A stretch of DNA of 64,000 nt. Source: an uncultured Chitinophaga sp. Its GTDB lineage: Bacteria; Bacteroidota; Bacteroidia; Cytophagales; Cyclobacteriaceae. Positions 26,801 to 35,957 of this stretch are shown here, in pieces. The first letter of the stretch is position 1; each line of letters starts with the position of its first letter. The stretch covers positions 310,001-374,000 of the forward strand of contig CABHOK010000011.1 of NCBI GenBank assembly GCA_902168205.1, read 5' to 3'. The notes beneath the pieces were generated by a model. It made no database searches. It was given only the letters and a program-made list of their open reading frames with translations, and was not told where the DNA came from. The position numbers and the translations under genes are program-made.

Positions 26801-28050
26801 AGATAGAACCCAACGTGCCGAATAAAATTATAGGCGACAGCGTACGGTTGAGACAGGTGTTGATGAACCTTGTATCAAACGCTATAAAATTCACTACGGA
26901 AGGAGAGATTTTTGTGAATATAGGTATAGCGAAAGATATACCGGCGCAAGGCGATGCGCTTTGCCTGCGATTCTCGGTTCGTGATACAGGCATTGGTATA
27001 CCGGAAGATAAACAGCATCTTCTTTTCAAGTCGTTTGCACAGGTAGATTCGTCTACTACGCGCAAATATGGAGGCACCGGTCTCGGTCTGGCGATCTGCG
27101 AAAAGCTGGTACAACTGATGGGTGGCAATATTTCACTTTCCAGTAGACCCTCCGTTGGTTCTGTGTTCACGTTCTCGATTATGACAACCTCGGCTGATGA
27201 AGCCTTCCAGAAATATGTATACCTGAATCCCAATGATTGCATCGGCAAGCAAGTACTGGTTGTAGACGACAACGAAACGAACCGCATGATTCTGAAGGCG
27301 CAGCTTGAACAATGGAAGCTTGTGCCGATCGTAGCTGCTTCTGCTTCAAAAGCGTTGGAGGCTATACAGATGCATACCCGTATCGATCTGGTGATTACAG
27401 ATTATCACATGCCTGTGATGGATGGCGTTGCATTTACAAAGATTGTAAAGAAGCAATATCCTGAACTGCCGGTATTGTTACTTTCCTCGTTGGGTACTGA
27501 TAAGACAGATGAGCTGTCGGAGTTATTCTTTTATATACTTACCAAGCCGGTGCATCAGAAGCAATTGCATGAAGTAGTATTTCAGGCACTGCGGCACGAG
27601 CGTAAAATACAGGCACGCGTTGTACAAGCTACACAGCAACTCTCGGAAGATTTTGCGAAAACAAATCCGCTCACGATTCTGGTTGCAGATGATAACATGG
27701 TAAATCAAAAGTTAGCGGTGCGCATATTGAATAAACTTGGTTATACTCCGAAAGTTGTAAGCAATGGAGTAGAAGTGTTGGATGCGATGCGCGCTACAGG
27801 CTATGATGTGATCCTGATGGACGTGCAGATGCCGGAGATGGATGGTCTTGAAGCAACACGGATTCTCCGACAGGAGCGTCAATGCGATTCGTTTATCATT
27901 GCCATGACTGCTAATACCATGCAAGGCGATAAAGAGCAATGCATCGATATCGGTATGGACGATTACGTGAGCAAACCGATGCGATTGGAAGATATACTGA
28001 AGGTGCTTGAAAAGGCGGCTACGCATTGTGCGGACAAGAATCGACTTTGA
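23845..28050 (+). CDS. Hybrid two-component sensor: double propeller, kinase, two receivers
   Basis: 1401 residues from the ATG at 23845, which begins a signal peptide (LFCNVQAQ). About 14 propeller motifs of the form (D/G)xxWIG/A run from 45 to about 660, enough for two seven-bladed propellers, followed by a Y_Y_Y domain and a transmembrane helix near 795-820. The cytoplasmic part has a coiled coil, a phosphoacceptor box [10 protein letters not shown] with His895, an ATPase domain with complete N, G1 and G2 boxes, then two receivers with Asp1186 (TDYHMP) and Asp1326 (MDVQMP). There is no AraC output domain, which most Bacteroidetes hybrids of this type carry, and no HPt domain, so a separate phosphotransfer partner is expected. 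No target gene is evident nearby. Confidence 0.95.
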   Translation: MALRSISCVITILILFLFCNVQAQRAFKFKTIKLEDNHIRCILQDKRGFMWFGTFDGLVKYDGNKLVIYKNTVGDSTSINGNWITDILEDHEGYIWIATYDGLSRYDRVTDSFQQFKAGRSPYNIPGNNVEDIYEDRAGNLWIGTNLGICRIDKKRTGTIRYIHDRNNPASLVSNEILTMQEDNEGYMWIGTAKGLEKLDVSKGIFTHYQLNSSVNESLSGEFVRDLFLDREGDLWIATKGGGVNLFDRKTGTFTHYRHEPGNKYSLSNNEAMVISQDAEGRIWIGTENGGLCILDKQSGRINTYGSNSNDASGLIQNSIHVLYRDRSKNMWVGTASAGLSFLDWNQKKFIHYAHDASDPQSLGDNDVRGFVEDRDGYIWIATDGAGINVLDPVKRTFLHYMKEEGKNSISGNYATCIAQDKDENIWAGTWADGLNFFDRTKQQFTHYKNIPGDSSSLLVNEVFGVISDHENNIWVSLFAGGVNKIDRNTPKVTRYFHREGVSNGLSSNRVFLTFQDSRNIVWIGTELSGIDCYDPATNSFTHYSHDAHDPQSISNNTIQDIFEDSKGNIWICTTSGLNRFDRNTKRFQVYQLKDGLPSNATMSIEEDDRGNLWIASNKGLSRFDPVSNTFRNYTVTDGLQGNSFGFNSSMKTRDGLLYFGGNNGFNVFHPDSIMDNPIIPPVAITDFQLFNKSVSHRDNPILTAHIGETQNIVLSYDQSVFSFEFAALNFTAPDNNQYAYRLVGFDKDWNYVGNKHFATYTNLDPGEYTFEVKASNNDGVWNEEGTAIHIVITPPFWLTWWFRATVGLLVVGSAFTFYRVRINRVKRQRNILENIVAERTAEVVGQKDQLEAQAQFLQEINAELTRQTAEAEEARKEAERANKAKSIFLATMSHEIRTPMNGVIGMASLLAETSLTAEQFEYTETIRSCGDNLLTVINDILDFSKIESGKMELEHISFDLRSCVESVLDVFAGKAAKIGLDLIYQIEPNVPNKIIGDSVRLRQVLMNLVSNAIKFTTEGEIFVNIGIAKDIPAQGDALCLRFSVRDTGIGIPEDKQHLLFKSFAQVDSSTTRKYGGTGLGLAICEKLVQLMGGNISLSSRPSVGSVFTFSIMTTSADEAFQKYVYLNPNDCIGKQVLVVDDNETNRMILKAQLEQWKLVPIVAASASKALEAIQMHTRIDLVITDYHMPVMDGVAFTKIVKKQYPELPVLLLSSLGTDKTDELSELFFYILTKPVHQKQLHEVVFQALRHERKIQARVVQATQQLSEDFAKTNPLTILVADDNMVNQKLAVRILNKLGYTPKVVSNGVEVLDAMRATGYDVILMDVQMPEMDGLEATRILRQERQCDSFIIAMTANTMQGDKEQCIDIGMDDYVSKPMRLEDILKVLEKAATHCADKNRL

Positions 28051-28108
28051 GCCGGGAGTTATTACATTTTTTTCGCCAGTTGCAATCCTATTGCACGTGT
28101 TCATACGT

Positions 28109-28116
28109 TATCTTTG
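28109..28116 (+). promoter_or_regulatory. -7-like element before the metal-efflux genes
   Basis: TATCTTTG matches TAnnTTTG. A small inverted repeat TGCAAT-CCT-ATTGCA (28081-28095) lies just upstream and could be an operator. If this promoter is used, the GTG at 28121 is essentially at the transcription start, so the transcript would be leaderless; the call is therefore tentative. Confidence 0.35.
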
Positions 28117-28120
28117 AGGC

Positions 28121-28447
28121 GTGAGGTTTACTGCAATCATATTGGCTATATATACGCTGGTGCTGGCATGCTATCCCTGCATGGACCGAAACGCTTGTGT
28201 TGATGAACCGGTTTCCGTTGCTACGCAGACTTCCCTGGCCGATCAGCATACTCAAGACAGCGATGACCAGGATCATTGTTCTCCGCTTTGCATTTGTTCC
28301 TGCTGTGCTGCCTTTGTTCAACTCACTACTTCCACGATTATTATACCTGTGCATGTATCGCACTATACCGGGTTGCTGGTTCCGTATCAGCAAAGAGCAT
28401 TGCTTACCGGTACACATGCTATCTGGCAGCCACCCAGGTTAGCCTGA
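28121..28447 (+). CDS. DUF6660-like small Cys/His-rich exported protein
   Basis: 108 residues from a GTG start: a signal-like helix (MRFTAIILAIYTLVLACYP), then a Cys-rich middle with paired motifs CMDRNAC, DHCSPLCICSCC. This layout (short signal, acidic linker, CSPxCxCxCC) matches the DUF6660 family, found next to CzcA-type pumps in Bacteroidetes. The cysteines and histidines suggest metal binding in the periplasm, but no function is proven. Two other frames are open across part of the region; this one is chosen for its signal peptide, cysteine pattern and position before the pump gene. Confidence 0.7.
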   Translation: MRFTAIILAIYTLVLACYPCMDRNACVDEPVSVATQTSLADQHTQDSDDQDHCSPLCICSCCAAFVQLTTSTIIIPVHVSHYTGLLVPYQQRALLTGTHAIWQPPRLA

Positions 28448-28592
28448 TTCCTATTACGTGGCGTTTCGTCACTCATTTCAACTTTATTTCTATTATTAAT
28501 TCTGGCAGCGCAGGACGATGCGCAGATGTATAGTGTTTATAGCTATACCTGCCGTGTGATGCGTCTGTCCAATACCTATCATATTTTAGTTT

Positions 28593-31500
28593 ATGTTAGA
28601 CAGGATCATTCATTATTCCATCCACAATAAGCTCGTAGTTGGTTTGTTTGTTTTCGGGTTGATTGTGTGGGGTGGATATTCACTGATGAAATTGCCGATC
28701 GATGCCGTACCAGATATTACCAATAATCAGGTGCAGATCATAACAACAGCTCCATCGCAGTCGGCACTTGACATCGAGCGGCTTGTTACATTCCCGGTAG
28801 AACAGACCATGGCAACTATACCGGGTATACACGAGATTCGAAGCTTTTCACGCTTCGGTCTTTCGGTTGTTACCATTGTGTTTCAGGACAATGTAGATAT
28901 ATACTGGGCGCGACAACAGGTAAATGAACGCATGGTGTCTGCTACAAGCCAGATACCGGCAGGTATAGGACAACCCGAGCTGGCCCCGGTAACCACGGGG
29001 CTGGGCGAAATATACCAGTATATAGTTCGGCCGAAGGAAGGATATGAATCGAAATATACCCCGATGGAACTGCGCAGTGTGCAGGACTGGATTGTGCGAA
29101 GACAACTGCTGGGCACGGCAGGCGTTGCTGACGTTGCAAGCTTTGGCGGGTATCTGAAACAATACGAGATCGCCATCGATCCGGATAAACTTCGCAGTTA
29201 CAACCTGAGTATACAGGAGATATTTACCGCGCTTGAACAAAACAACGCCAACACCGGTGGGGCCTATATCGACAAGAAACCCAATGCGTATTTTATTCGC
29301 AGCGAAGGCCTCATCAGCTCGGAAGAAGATATAGGGAAGATTGTTATAAAAAATACTAGCAGCGGTATGCCCGTGCTCATTCGCGATGTAGCCGTGGTTC
29401 GTTTTGGACACGCCAATCGCTTTGGTGCCATGACCTATAATCACGAAGGCGAAGTAGTGGGCGCCATTGTGTTGATGCTGAAAGGCGAAAATTCCAATGC
29501 CGTGGTAAATCGCGTAAAGACGCGGATACAACAAATTGAAAAGACATTACCCGAAGGACTTGAGATCGATGCATTTCTCGATCGCAGCGAACTGGTAGGC
29601 AGAACAATTGGAACAGTAGAGAAGAACCTGATTGAAGGTGCACTGATCGTTATTGTAGTACTTGTTCTTTTCCTGGGTAATCTGCGTGCCGGGCTTATTG
29701 TGGCTTCAGTTATTCCACTGGCGATGCTCTTTGCTGTGGGACTCATGTATACCTTTGGTGTATCCGGAAATTTAATGAGCCTCGGTGCCATTGATTTCGG
29801 CCTGATTGTAGACGGTGCCGTAATTATCGTAGAGGCAACCATGCACCACCTTGGCCTGCGCTCTATTACCCGGATACTGACACAGTCTGAAATGGATGAC
29901 GAAGTATATACTTCTGCTACGAAGATCAGAACTTCGGCTGCGTTTGGAGAGATTATCATTCTTATAGTATACCTGCCTATTCTTGCACTGGTGGGTGTAG
30001 AAGGTAAAATGTTTAAACCGATGGCACAGACGGTGGCATTTGCTATACTCGGAGCATTTATACTTTCGGTAACCTATATACCGATGATGTCTGCACTCTT
30101 TCTGAGCAAACGTCCGCGGCACGAACGGAATTTGTCCGATCGTATGATGGACTTCTTTCACAGGATCTATACTCCCGCGCTTCGTCAGTCATTACGCTAT
30201 AGGGCCTGGGTTGTGATAACGTCTGTAGTAATTTTTATAGCAAGTCTGGTATTGTTTTTAAACATGGGCGGAGAGTTTTTACCGACCCTGGAAGAAGGAG
30301 ATTTTGCTGTGGAGACGCGTGTACTCACCGGCAGCAGTCTGTCCTATACCGTAGATGCCGCACAGAAAGCATCTGAAGTTATACTGCGTGGCTTCCCGGA
30401 TGAAGTAGAAGAGGTTGTAGCCAAAATAGGTTCGTCTGAGATACCAACCGATCCGATGCCGATTGAAGCGTGCGACCTGATGGTTATTCTGAAACCAAAA
30501 AGCGAGTGGAAGAAAGCACACAACCGTGAAGACCTCGCAGAAAAAATGGGCGAAGCATTGGAAGTTGTACCCGGTGTTACATTCGGATTTCAGCAACCTA
30601 TACAAATGCGTTTCAACGAACTGATGACGGGTGTGCGACAGGATGTAGCCGTAAAGATTTTCGGTGAAGATCTTGAGACACTTACGGATTTGTCGCAGCA
30701 GGTTGCCAAAGTTGTTCGCGCGGTAGAAGGTGCGCGCGACCTATATGTAGAGGAAGTAACAGGACTCCCGCAGATCGTTGTTAAAATTAACCGCGATGAA
30801 ATTGCCAAGTATGGTATATCTGTAGCTACGGTTAACCAGGCGATCAATACTGCCTTTGCAGGACAATCTGCAGGACTGGTATACGAAGGCGAAAAGCGTT
30901 TTGATCTTGTGGTACGATTGAATACCGAACATCGTCAGCAAATAGAAGATGTACGAAACCTGTTTATTACAACACCTACAGGAAATCAACTACAACTCAG
31001 TCAACTGGCAGAGGTTGAATTCAAGATTGGTCCGAACCAGATCCAACGCGAAGATGCCAAGCGCAGAATTATAGTAGGCTTCAATGTACGCGGCCGTGAT
31101 GTAGCCGGGGTGGTAAAGGAGATTCAGCAGAAGATAGGGCAGCAGGTAGATTTACCGCCGGGCTACTACACAACGTATGGTGGTCAGTTTGAAAATTTAC
31201 AGCAGGCACAGGCTAGGTTGTCAGTTGCTGTACCAGCGGCATTGATGCTGATCTTTATCTTGTTGTTTCTTACGTTCAATTCTGTTAAGCAATCCCTGCT
31301 TATCTTTACGGCTATACCTATGGCGGCTATTGGTGGCGTATTCGCGTTGCTGTTGCGCTCGATGCCATTTAGTATATCTGCCGGAGTCGGTTTCATTGCG
31401 TTGTTCGGTGTAGCGGTGCTCAACGGTATAGTATTGCTGGCCGAGTTTAACCGGTTGAAAAAGGAAGGCTATACCGATCTCCATGAAATAGTAATGAAAG

Positions 31501-31733
31501 GAACAGCCGTGCGTTTGCGACCGGTACTGATGACAGCTGCTGTGGCTTCGCTCGGTTTTTTACCCATGGCGTTAACAACCAGTGCCGGAGCGGAAGTACA
31601 AAAGCCGCTGGCTACGGTAGTGATCGGTGGACTAATTACCTCTACCTTGCTTACGCTGATCGTGTTGCCATGCCTGTATATATACTTTGAAAATATGCAC
31701 TGGCGCAAACCGAACGAAAATGAGACAATATAA
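28593..31733 (+). CDS. Heavy-metal RND efflux pump, CzcA family
   Basis: 1046 residues, full RND architecture. The N-terminus MLDRIIHYSIHNKLVVG and PIDAVPDITNNQVQI are typical of metal-exporting RND pumps. TM4 reads DFGLIVDGAVIIVE with Asp401, Asp407 and Glu414, equivalent to Asp402, Asp408 and Glu415 of CzcA, the signature of the divalent (Co/Zn/Cd) branch rather than the Cu/Ag branch. It works with the TolC-like and adaptor proteins encoded next. The exact ion is inferred from this motif only. Confidence 0.95.
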   Translation: MLDRIIHYSIHNKLVVGLFVFGLIVWGGYSLMKLPIDAVPDITNNQVQIITTAPSQSALDIERLVTFPVEQTMATIPGIHEIRSFSRFGLSVVTIVFQDNVDIYWARQQVNERMVSATSQIPAGIGQPELAPVTTGLGEIYQYIVRPKEGYESKYTPMELRSVQDWIVRRQLLGTAGVADVASFGGYLKQYEIAIDPDKLRSYNLSIQEIFTALEQNNANTGGAYIDKKPNAYFIRSEGLISSEEDIGKIVIKNTSSGMPVLIRDVAVVRFGHANRFGAMTYNHEGEVVGAIVLMLKGENSNAVVNRVKTRIQQIEKTLPEGLEIDAFLDRSELVGRTIGTVEKNLIEGALIVIVVLVLFLGNLRAGLIVASVIPLAMLFAVGLMYTFGVSGNLMSLGAIDFGLIVDGAVIIVEATMHHLGLRSITRILTQSEMDDEVYTSATKIRTSAAFGEIIILIVYLPILALVGVEGKMFKPMAQTVAFAILGAFILSVTYIPMMSALFLSKRPRHERNLSDRMMDFFHRIYTPALRQSLRYRAWVVITSVVIFIASLVLFLNMGGEFLPTLEEGDFAVETRVLTGSSLSYTVDAAQKASEVILRGFPDEVEEVVAKIGSSEIPTDPMPIEACDLMVILKPKSEWKKAHNREDLAEKMGEALEVVPGVTFGFQQPIQMRFNELMTGVRQDVAVKIFGEDLETLTDLSQQVAKVVRAVEGARDLYVEEVTGLPQIVVKINRDEIAKYGISVATVNQAINTAFAGQSAGLVYEGEKRFDLVVRLNTEHRQQIEDVRNLFITTPTGNQLQLSQLAEVEFKIGPNQIQREDAKRRIIVGFNVRGRDVAGVVKEIQQKIGQQVDLPPGYYTTYGGQFENLQQAQARLSVAVPAALMLIFILLFLTFNSVKQSLLIFTAIPMAAIGGVFALLLRSMPFSISAGVGFIALFGVAVLNGIVLLAEFNRLKKEGYTDLHEIVMKGTAVRLRPVLMTAAVASLGFLPMALTTSAGAEVQKPLATVVIGGLITSTLLTLIVLPCLYIYFENMHWRKPNENETI

Positions 31734-31791
31734 GGTATATCCCTCCGCCATTATGAAAAAAGACTATCAGCCGAAATCAACTATATATCAG

Positions 31792-33024
31792 ATGAAATCG
31801 AAAGTTCTATTGATATTGCTGTGTTCGTGGTATACTATGCAGGCACAAAGTGTAACGGTTACACTGGATGAAGCTATTCAGCAAGCGCTACAGAAGAATA
31901 AAAGTATCGAAGCCGCCACGTGGGATGTTGAATACCAACAGCAGTTAAAGCGTACAGCCCTGGATGTCGGCAAAACCAGTGTGGTTTACATGCGTGGCCA
32001 ATATAACAGCTACACCAAAGACGATAACAATATAACCGTTTCGCAAAGTATACCCTTCCCGACTGTTTTTACAACGCAACAGGCACTACACCGCTCCCTG
32101 GTAAAAGGAAGTGAACTGCGTAAGGCTGTAACCGAAAACGATTTGGTATACCAGGTAAAGCAGGTGTATCACGAACTCCAGTATTTAGCAGCATGCGAAG
32201 CGCTTTTGAAACGACAGGACAGTATATATACTGCATTCGTAAAAGCCGCAGACCTACGTTATCGCACCGGTGAAGCACGTCTGCTGGAGAAAACGACAGC
32301 CGAGACACAACACCGTGAGATACTGAATCTGCAGGCACAGGTACAGGCAGATATCCTGATATACCAGGAACAATTGCAGGTACTTATCAACAGCGAACAG
32401 CCGGTACAAATAGGACAGCGTAGTCTGACGGAGCGTACATGGGAATCACCAATGGACAGTGCATCAGTTCAGTCAAACCCTGAGCTGGTATACTTTAAGC
32501 AACAGACCGAAGTAACAACGCGCGAGCGTAAAGTTGCCAGCGCCCGCTTTCTTCCGGATATCACGGTAGGTTACTTCAATCAAACGCTTATTGGTACGCC
32601 GGTAAACGCGAGTGGCGAGCTTGCTACGAAGAGCGATCGCTTTCAGGGCTTTGAAGTCGGTCTGGCCATACCGTTGTGGTTTGGTCCACAGGCAGCCAAA
32701 GTTAAAGCCGCTTCCATGCAGCAGAAGAAAGTGCAGGCAGAATATGAACACTTGCAAACACGCACCCAGGCACAATGGCAGCAGGCTGTGCAGCAGTATA
32801 CAAAGAACCGGAACACCGTAAATTACTATAAGACATCCGCTGTGGTTAATGCTGAGCTGATCCTGAAGCAGGCAACGATAGCTTTTCGGAACGGTGAGAT
32901 CGGGTATACGGAATACTGGCTGGCCGTTCGCAATGCCATGCAGCTACAGGAAAATTATCTGCGGGCTATTAACGCGCTTAATCAATCCGTTGTAACGCTT
33001 GAATTTCTGGCGGGTACCAGGTAA
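31792..33024 (+). CDS. TolC-family channel of the metal efflux system
   Basis: About 410 residues from the ATG at 31792 (MKSKVLLILLCSWYTMQAQS, a good signal peptide). In-frame ATGs at 31720 and 31753 would precede it with polar residues; the earliest frame start at 31687 lies inside the pump gene and is unlikely. The mature part starts VTVTLDEAIQQALQKNKSIEAA and contains two coiled-coil repeats of the CzcC/CusC kind. It is the outer-membrane duct for the CzcA-type pump upstream. Confidence 0.9.
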   Translation: MKSKVLLILLCSWYTMQAQSVTVTLDEAIQQALQKNKSIEAATWDVEYQQQLKRTALDVGKTSVVYMRGQYNSYTKDDNNITVSQSIPFPTVFTTQQALHRSLVKGSELRKAVTENDLVYQVKQVYHELQYLAACEALLKRQDSIYTAFVKAADLRYRTGEARLLEKTTAETQHREILNLQAQVQADILIYQEQLQVLINSEQPVQIGQRSLTERTWESPMDSASVQSNPELVYFKQQTEVTTRERKVASARFLPDITVGYFNQTLIGTPVNASGELATKSDRFQGFEVGLAIPLWFGPQAAKVKAASMQQKKVQAEYEHLQTRTQAQWQQAVQQYTKNRNTVNYYKTSAVVNAELILKQATIAFRNGEIGYTEYWLAVRNAMQLQENYLRAINALNQSVVTLEFLAGTR

Positions 33025-33074
33025 GGGGCGCTATAGCGATGTACTATATGAATCACTTTATTTTAAAACGAAAT

Positions 33075-34310
33075 ATGAATTTTATTAAATATATAGGGAT
33101 ACCGATGGTAATGGTGTCAATCCTTTTCGCTTGTAACAGCAAGGAAGAAACTGCGGCAGAAGAGGAGCATCCTCACGAGGAAGAAACCAATTTGGTTGAA
33201 TTGACGGAAGGACAAATCAAAACCGCTGGTATTTCACTTGGTAAAATTGAACCGCGGCAAATCAGCGGCACCATTAAAGTAAACGGTGTCCTTGATGTTC
33301 CGCCCCAGCAACTCGTGAGTATATCGGTGCCGCTGGGTGGCTTTTTGAAAAGCACTACACTGCTGCAGGGATCACGCGTACAGAAAGGACAGTTGATAGC
33401 CGTAATTGAAAATCCTGAATATATACAGCTGCAACAGGATTACCTCGAAGCGATGAACCAGTTTGAATTTGCAAAGGCCGATTATGAACGGCAACAGGAA
33501 CTGGCAAAGGAAAATGTGAATGCCCAGAAAACTTTGCAGCAGGCTAAATCAACCTATCAAAGCTGGCTTGCAAAACGCAACGGGTTAATGGCAAAGCTGA
33601 AACTGATTCATGTAGACCTGAGTGAAGTTGAAAAAGGAAATATTACCAGCACCGGAAATGTATACTCACCGATCAGCGGTTATGTTACCGAAGTAAATGT
33701 GAACATCGGGAAGTTTGTAGCGCCATCGGATGTGCTTTTTGAAATTGTGGATACAGAACATCTGCATGCAGAGTTAACGGTATTTGAAAAGGACGTTCTG
33801 AAATTACGAATAGGACAGAAGGTTAGGTTCACCCTGGCCAATGAATCGGAAGAGCGCATGGCTACAGTATATTTGATTGGTCGTGAGATAGGTGCCGATC
33901 GCAGCGTTCGTATTCATTGTCACATTGATAAAGAAGACAAGGAATTGCTGCCGGGTATGTACCTGAAAGCAAATGTTGAGACAGGTGGCGCGAGAGTTCC
34001 TGCATTGCCGAACGAAGCCGTTATTGATTACCAGGGCAGGAAGTATATATTTATACCGGTAGAAGGCGAGGAACACGAACACCACGAAGAAAAGCAAACC
34101 GGAGAAAAGCCTGCAGAAAATACGCATGAACACGAAGAGGGAACTCACTATAAGATGGTTGAAGTTCAGATCGGTAACAGCGAGTTAGGTTTTACGGAAG
34201 TTACATTGCCGGATACCCTGGATCTTAATATAGAGGTGGTGGTTAAAGGTGCGTATTCCATTCTGTCGAAGATCAAAAATAGCGAGGAAGAAGGTGGACA
34301 TGCACACTGA
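33075..34310 (+). CDS. Metal efflux periplasmic adaptor, CusB/CzcB-like lipoprotein
   Basis: About 411 residues from the ATG at 33075; an upstream ATG at 33039 would add 12 residues before the signal. A lipoprotein signal ends ILFAC. Histidine- and glutamate-rich stretches at the mature N-terminus (EEEHPHEEE), near the C-terminal third (EGEEHEHHEEK, NTHEHEEGTHY) and at the very end (GGHAH) are probable metal-binding tails. Between them are the lipoyl, alpha-hairpin and barrel domains of the adaptor family (YSPISGYVTEVNVNIGKFV). It connects pump and channel and may pass metal to the pump. Confidence 0.93.
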   Translation: MNFIKYIGIPMVMVSILFACNSKEETAAEEEHPHEEETNLVELTEGQIKTAGISLGKIEPRQISGTIKVNGVLDVPPQQLVSISVPLGGFLKSTTLLQGSRVQKGQLIAVIENPEYIQLQQDYLEAMNQFEFAKADYERQQELAKENVNAQKTLQQAKSTYQSWLAKRNGLMAKLKLIHVDLSEVEKGNITSTGNVYSPISGYVTEVNVNIGKFVAPSDVLFEIVDTEHLHAELTVFEKDVLKLRIGQKVRFTLANESEERMATVYLIGREIGADRSVRIHCHIDKEDKELLPGMYLKANVETGGARVPALPNEAVIDYQGRKYIFIPVEGEEHEHHEEKQTGEKPAENTHEHEEGTHYKMVEVQIGNSELGFTEVTLPDTLDLNIEVVVKGAYSILSKIKNSEEEGGHAH

Positions 34311-34686
34311 TTAAAATGATATAGCCAGGAACGCTTGTCCATGGTTTTTTAAATCAATTGGCTTTTGCCGATTTATAGGTTTAAAGAGATTGCCCCACTT
34401 CTTGATGCATTGCGTTGAAGATAGTAATGGGTGTTTCTTTAAACCTTTTTCATTCCACCGGTTCAGGTGTCTGCGTGAATCAACGCTTCTTTTATAGGCT
34501 CATTTCCTGGAGTGGGTAAAATTTATGCCATCCAATGTCTATATAAAATATACCCTTTACATGATGTGCTGGTTTGAGACAGATGTAGTCATGTTCATTG
34601 CCAGAAGTTGCCGTTGCTGCAGGGAACGATTTTTTGCGGGTTCAGTGTGAGTTCGTAATGTTATTCAGGTTGTAAAATATAAGCGT
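34311..34686. other. Intergenic region with nested hairpins
   Basis: 376 bases after the metal efflux operon. It holds two inverted repeats at 34351-34450 (listed separately). The remainder shows no open frame with coding character and no clear promoter motif for the gene at 34687. Confidence 0.5.
34351..34450 (+). terminator. Nested hairpins, possible terminator or structured RNA
   Basis: First hairpin: AAATC (34351-34355) with GATTT (34370-34374), enclosing GGC-TTTT-GCC (34360-34369). Second: a perfect 11-bp pairing AGGTTTAAAGA (34377-34387) with TCTTTAAACCT (34436-34446), followed by a T run to 34450. The 48-base loop of the second is long for a plain terminator, so an RNA element is possible. 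Confidence 0.45.
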
Positions 34687-34992
34687 ATGGATACTTCAAG
34701 TACAGACCGATTGCTCGATACGATTGTAGATGACATGGCCTATGCTGCTGCTATTGTGGATGACTTGCACGACCGTGGGTATGATAACAACTTTGAGCTG
34801 GTAGGCAACACACTGGTATGTTTGCAAAGCCAGGAACAATATGCCCCACGGGATTTCTGGGTTGATGAGATCTATAGATTTGACCACGATGGTATAGGAC
34901 TCCGCGGGTATTTTGTATATGCATTGCGTGAGCCTGTACGTGATGTGATGGGGATTTTTATAGCGCGGCTTGTTGAAGACCTGAGACTATAG
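34687..34992 (+). CDS. Small conserved Bacteroidetes protein, function unknown
   Basis: 101 residues, cytoplasmic (no signal). The pattern LHDRGYDNNFELVGNTLVC, FWVDEIYRFDHDG and YFVYALREP recalls a family of about 100 residues that databases often label phosphoribosylpyrophosphate synthetase; it is far too short for that enzyme and lacks its PRPP-binding motif. No catalytic residues are evident. It stands alone between long intergenic regions. Confidence 0.7.
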   Translation: MDTSSTDRLLDTIVDDMAYAAAIVDDLHDRGYDNNFELVGNTLVCLQSQEQYAPRDFWVDEIYRFDHDGIGLRGYFVYALREPVRDVMGIFIARLVEDLRL

Positions 34993-35168
34993 CGTGCGTG
35001 TGACTGAAATATATTTACCGGCCAGGCATACCGCTATAAATTACCCATGCCTGCTGAATTGAGTTGTTGATATTCTATACTGTCCACATAGCTCCTCATC
35101 CCAGGGGCTCTATATGCCTTTTGTGCAGGGCATAGTTTTATTATAATTTTCATAAAGCCCCTCTCTTT

Positions 35169-35540
35169 ATGAAAAAACTCATTGGACTCCTCCTGGCCAT
35201 GCTGGTGGTAAGCATGGCAACGGTCTACGCGCAACGTACTTCAGATTCGACACGCATCAGTGCTTCCCTGCGGGAAGATCAACCGAATGAAGAGTCGCGA
35301 TCACACTATGCACCCAAAGATTATCAGGCGGTTGAATCGTGGGATATACCGGCTGCACTGCGAAGTACACTGCAAGGCTATCGTTATAAAGGATGGAAGG
35401 AGGGAGGCCGGTTTTACAAAAGTATTTATAACCGCGGGTATATATTGAACCTCGCTTCTGGCAACAGTACCAGGAATTTCTATTTCGATCGGAACGGAAA
35501 CGAGATCAACACCCGTGTTGTCTGGACATCGCTTGATTAA
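35169..35540 (+). CDS. Small exported protein, function unknown
   Basis: 123 residues with a clear signal peptide (MKKLIGLLLAMLVVSMATVYAQ). The mature part has a helix-strand pattern, IPAALRSTLQGYRYKGWKEGGRFYKS then NFYFDRNGNEI, that loosely resembles a single PepSY-like unit; I do not recognise a named family with confidence. A good terminator follows 28 bases downstream. Confidence 0.7.
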   Translation: MKKLIGLLLAMLVVSMATVYAQRTSDSTRISASLREDQPNEESRSHYAPKDYQAVESWDIPAALRSTLQGYRYKGWKEGGRFYKSIYNRGYILNLASGNSTRNFYFDRNGNEINTRVVWTSLD

Positions 35541-35567
35541 CTATATATATTCAGAAACGAGACATAC

Positions 35568-35600
35568 AAAGGCCGGGTTTCTACACCTGGCCTTTTCATT
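35568..35600 (+). terminator. Terminator after the small exported protein
   Basis: An 11-bp stem AAAGGCCGGGT (35568-35578) with ACCTGGCCTTT (35585-35595), one G-T wobble, six-base loop, then TTCATTTG. Confidence 0.8.
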
Positions 35601-35876
35601 TGTTGTGTCTGCAGGTTTGATCCCAAAAAGGCATCGAGAGTTCTCTTAATTGGAATTATACCACTATAAAAGGTATTATAATGCGTTGAAACCTATGATA
35701 ATCGGGGTTAAAGCATTAGATTTGATCATTCCGAGAGCCCATCTCGATCCGTTTAACGATTTGACAGTCACAGATTAAAAGCAATTGTCGTATTTGTTTT
35801 CAGACAATGCCGGGAAAAGCTTGTCTGTGCGCAATTACTGTGGAATAGTTATTGGATAAAGCGGCTCAGCTTGAAT

Positions 35877-35914
35877 CTCTTATTAAAATCTACCCCCCCT
35901 TCAGATTTCAAGAG
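35877..35914 (+). other. Leader hairpin upstream of the giant T9SS gene
   Basis: CTCTT (35877-35881) pairs with AAGAG (35910-35914) and AAATCT (35886-35891) with AGATTT (35903-35908), around a loop with seven consecutive C. It lies 44 bases before the ATG at 35958 and could affect expression; the C run may also be a slippage site. Confidence 0.35.
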
Positions 35915-35957
35915 GAGTTCCAGTATGGATTTCAACCCAAATCATACTTGAATTACT

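Larger units (their letters stand above)
35541..35957. other. Long leader region of the giant T9SS gene
   Basis: 417 bases. Contents: the terminator at 35568-35600; an imperfect hairpin built on ATTATACC and GGTATTATAAT around 35655-35690; and a hairpin at 35877-35914. No open frame with coding character. Confidence 0.5.

Noticed and set aside
26526-27287. Long minus-strand open frame of 253 codons
   Set aside because: It lies wholly inside the hybrid sensor kinase gene, has no family features, and the plus frame there encodes complete kinase motifs.
28848-29534. Minus-strand open frame of 228 codons
   Set aside because: Antisense to the CzcA-type pump, whose conserved motifs occupy this stretch; the translation has no recognisable domain.
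34120-34310. Possible separate His-rich peptide at the end of the metal adaptor
   Set aside because: The His/Glu stretches are in frame with the adaptor and continuous with it, as in other metal adaptors.
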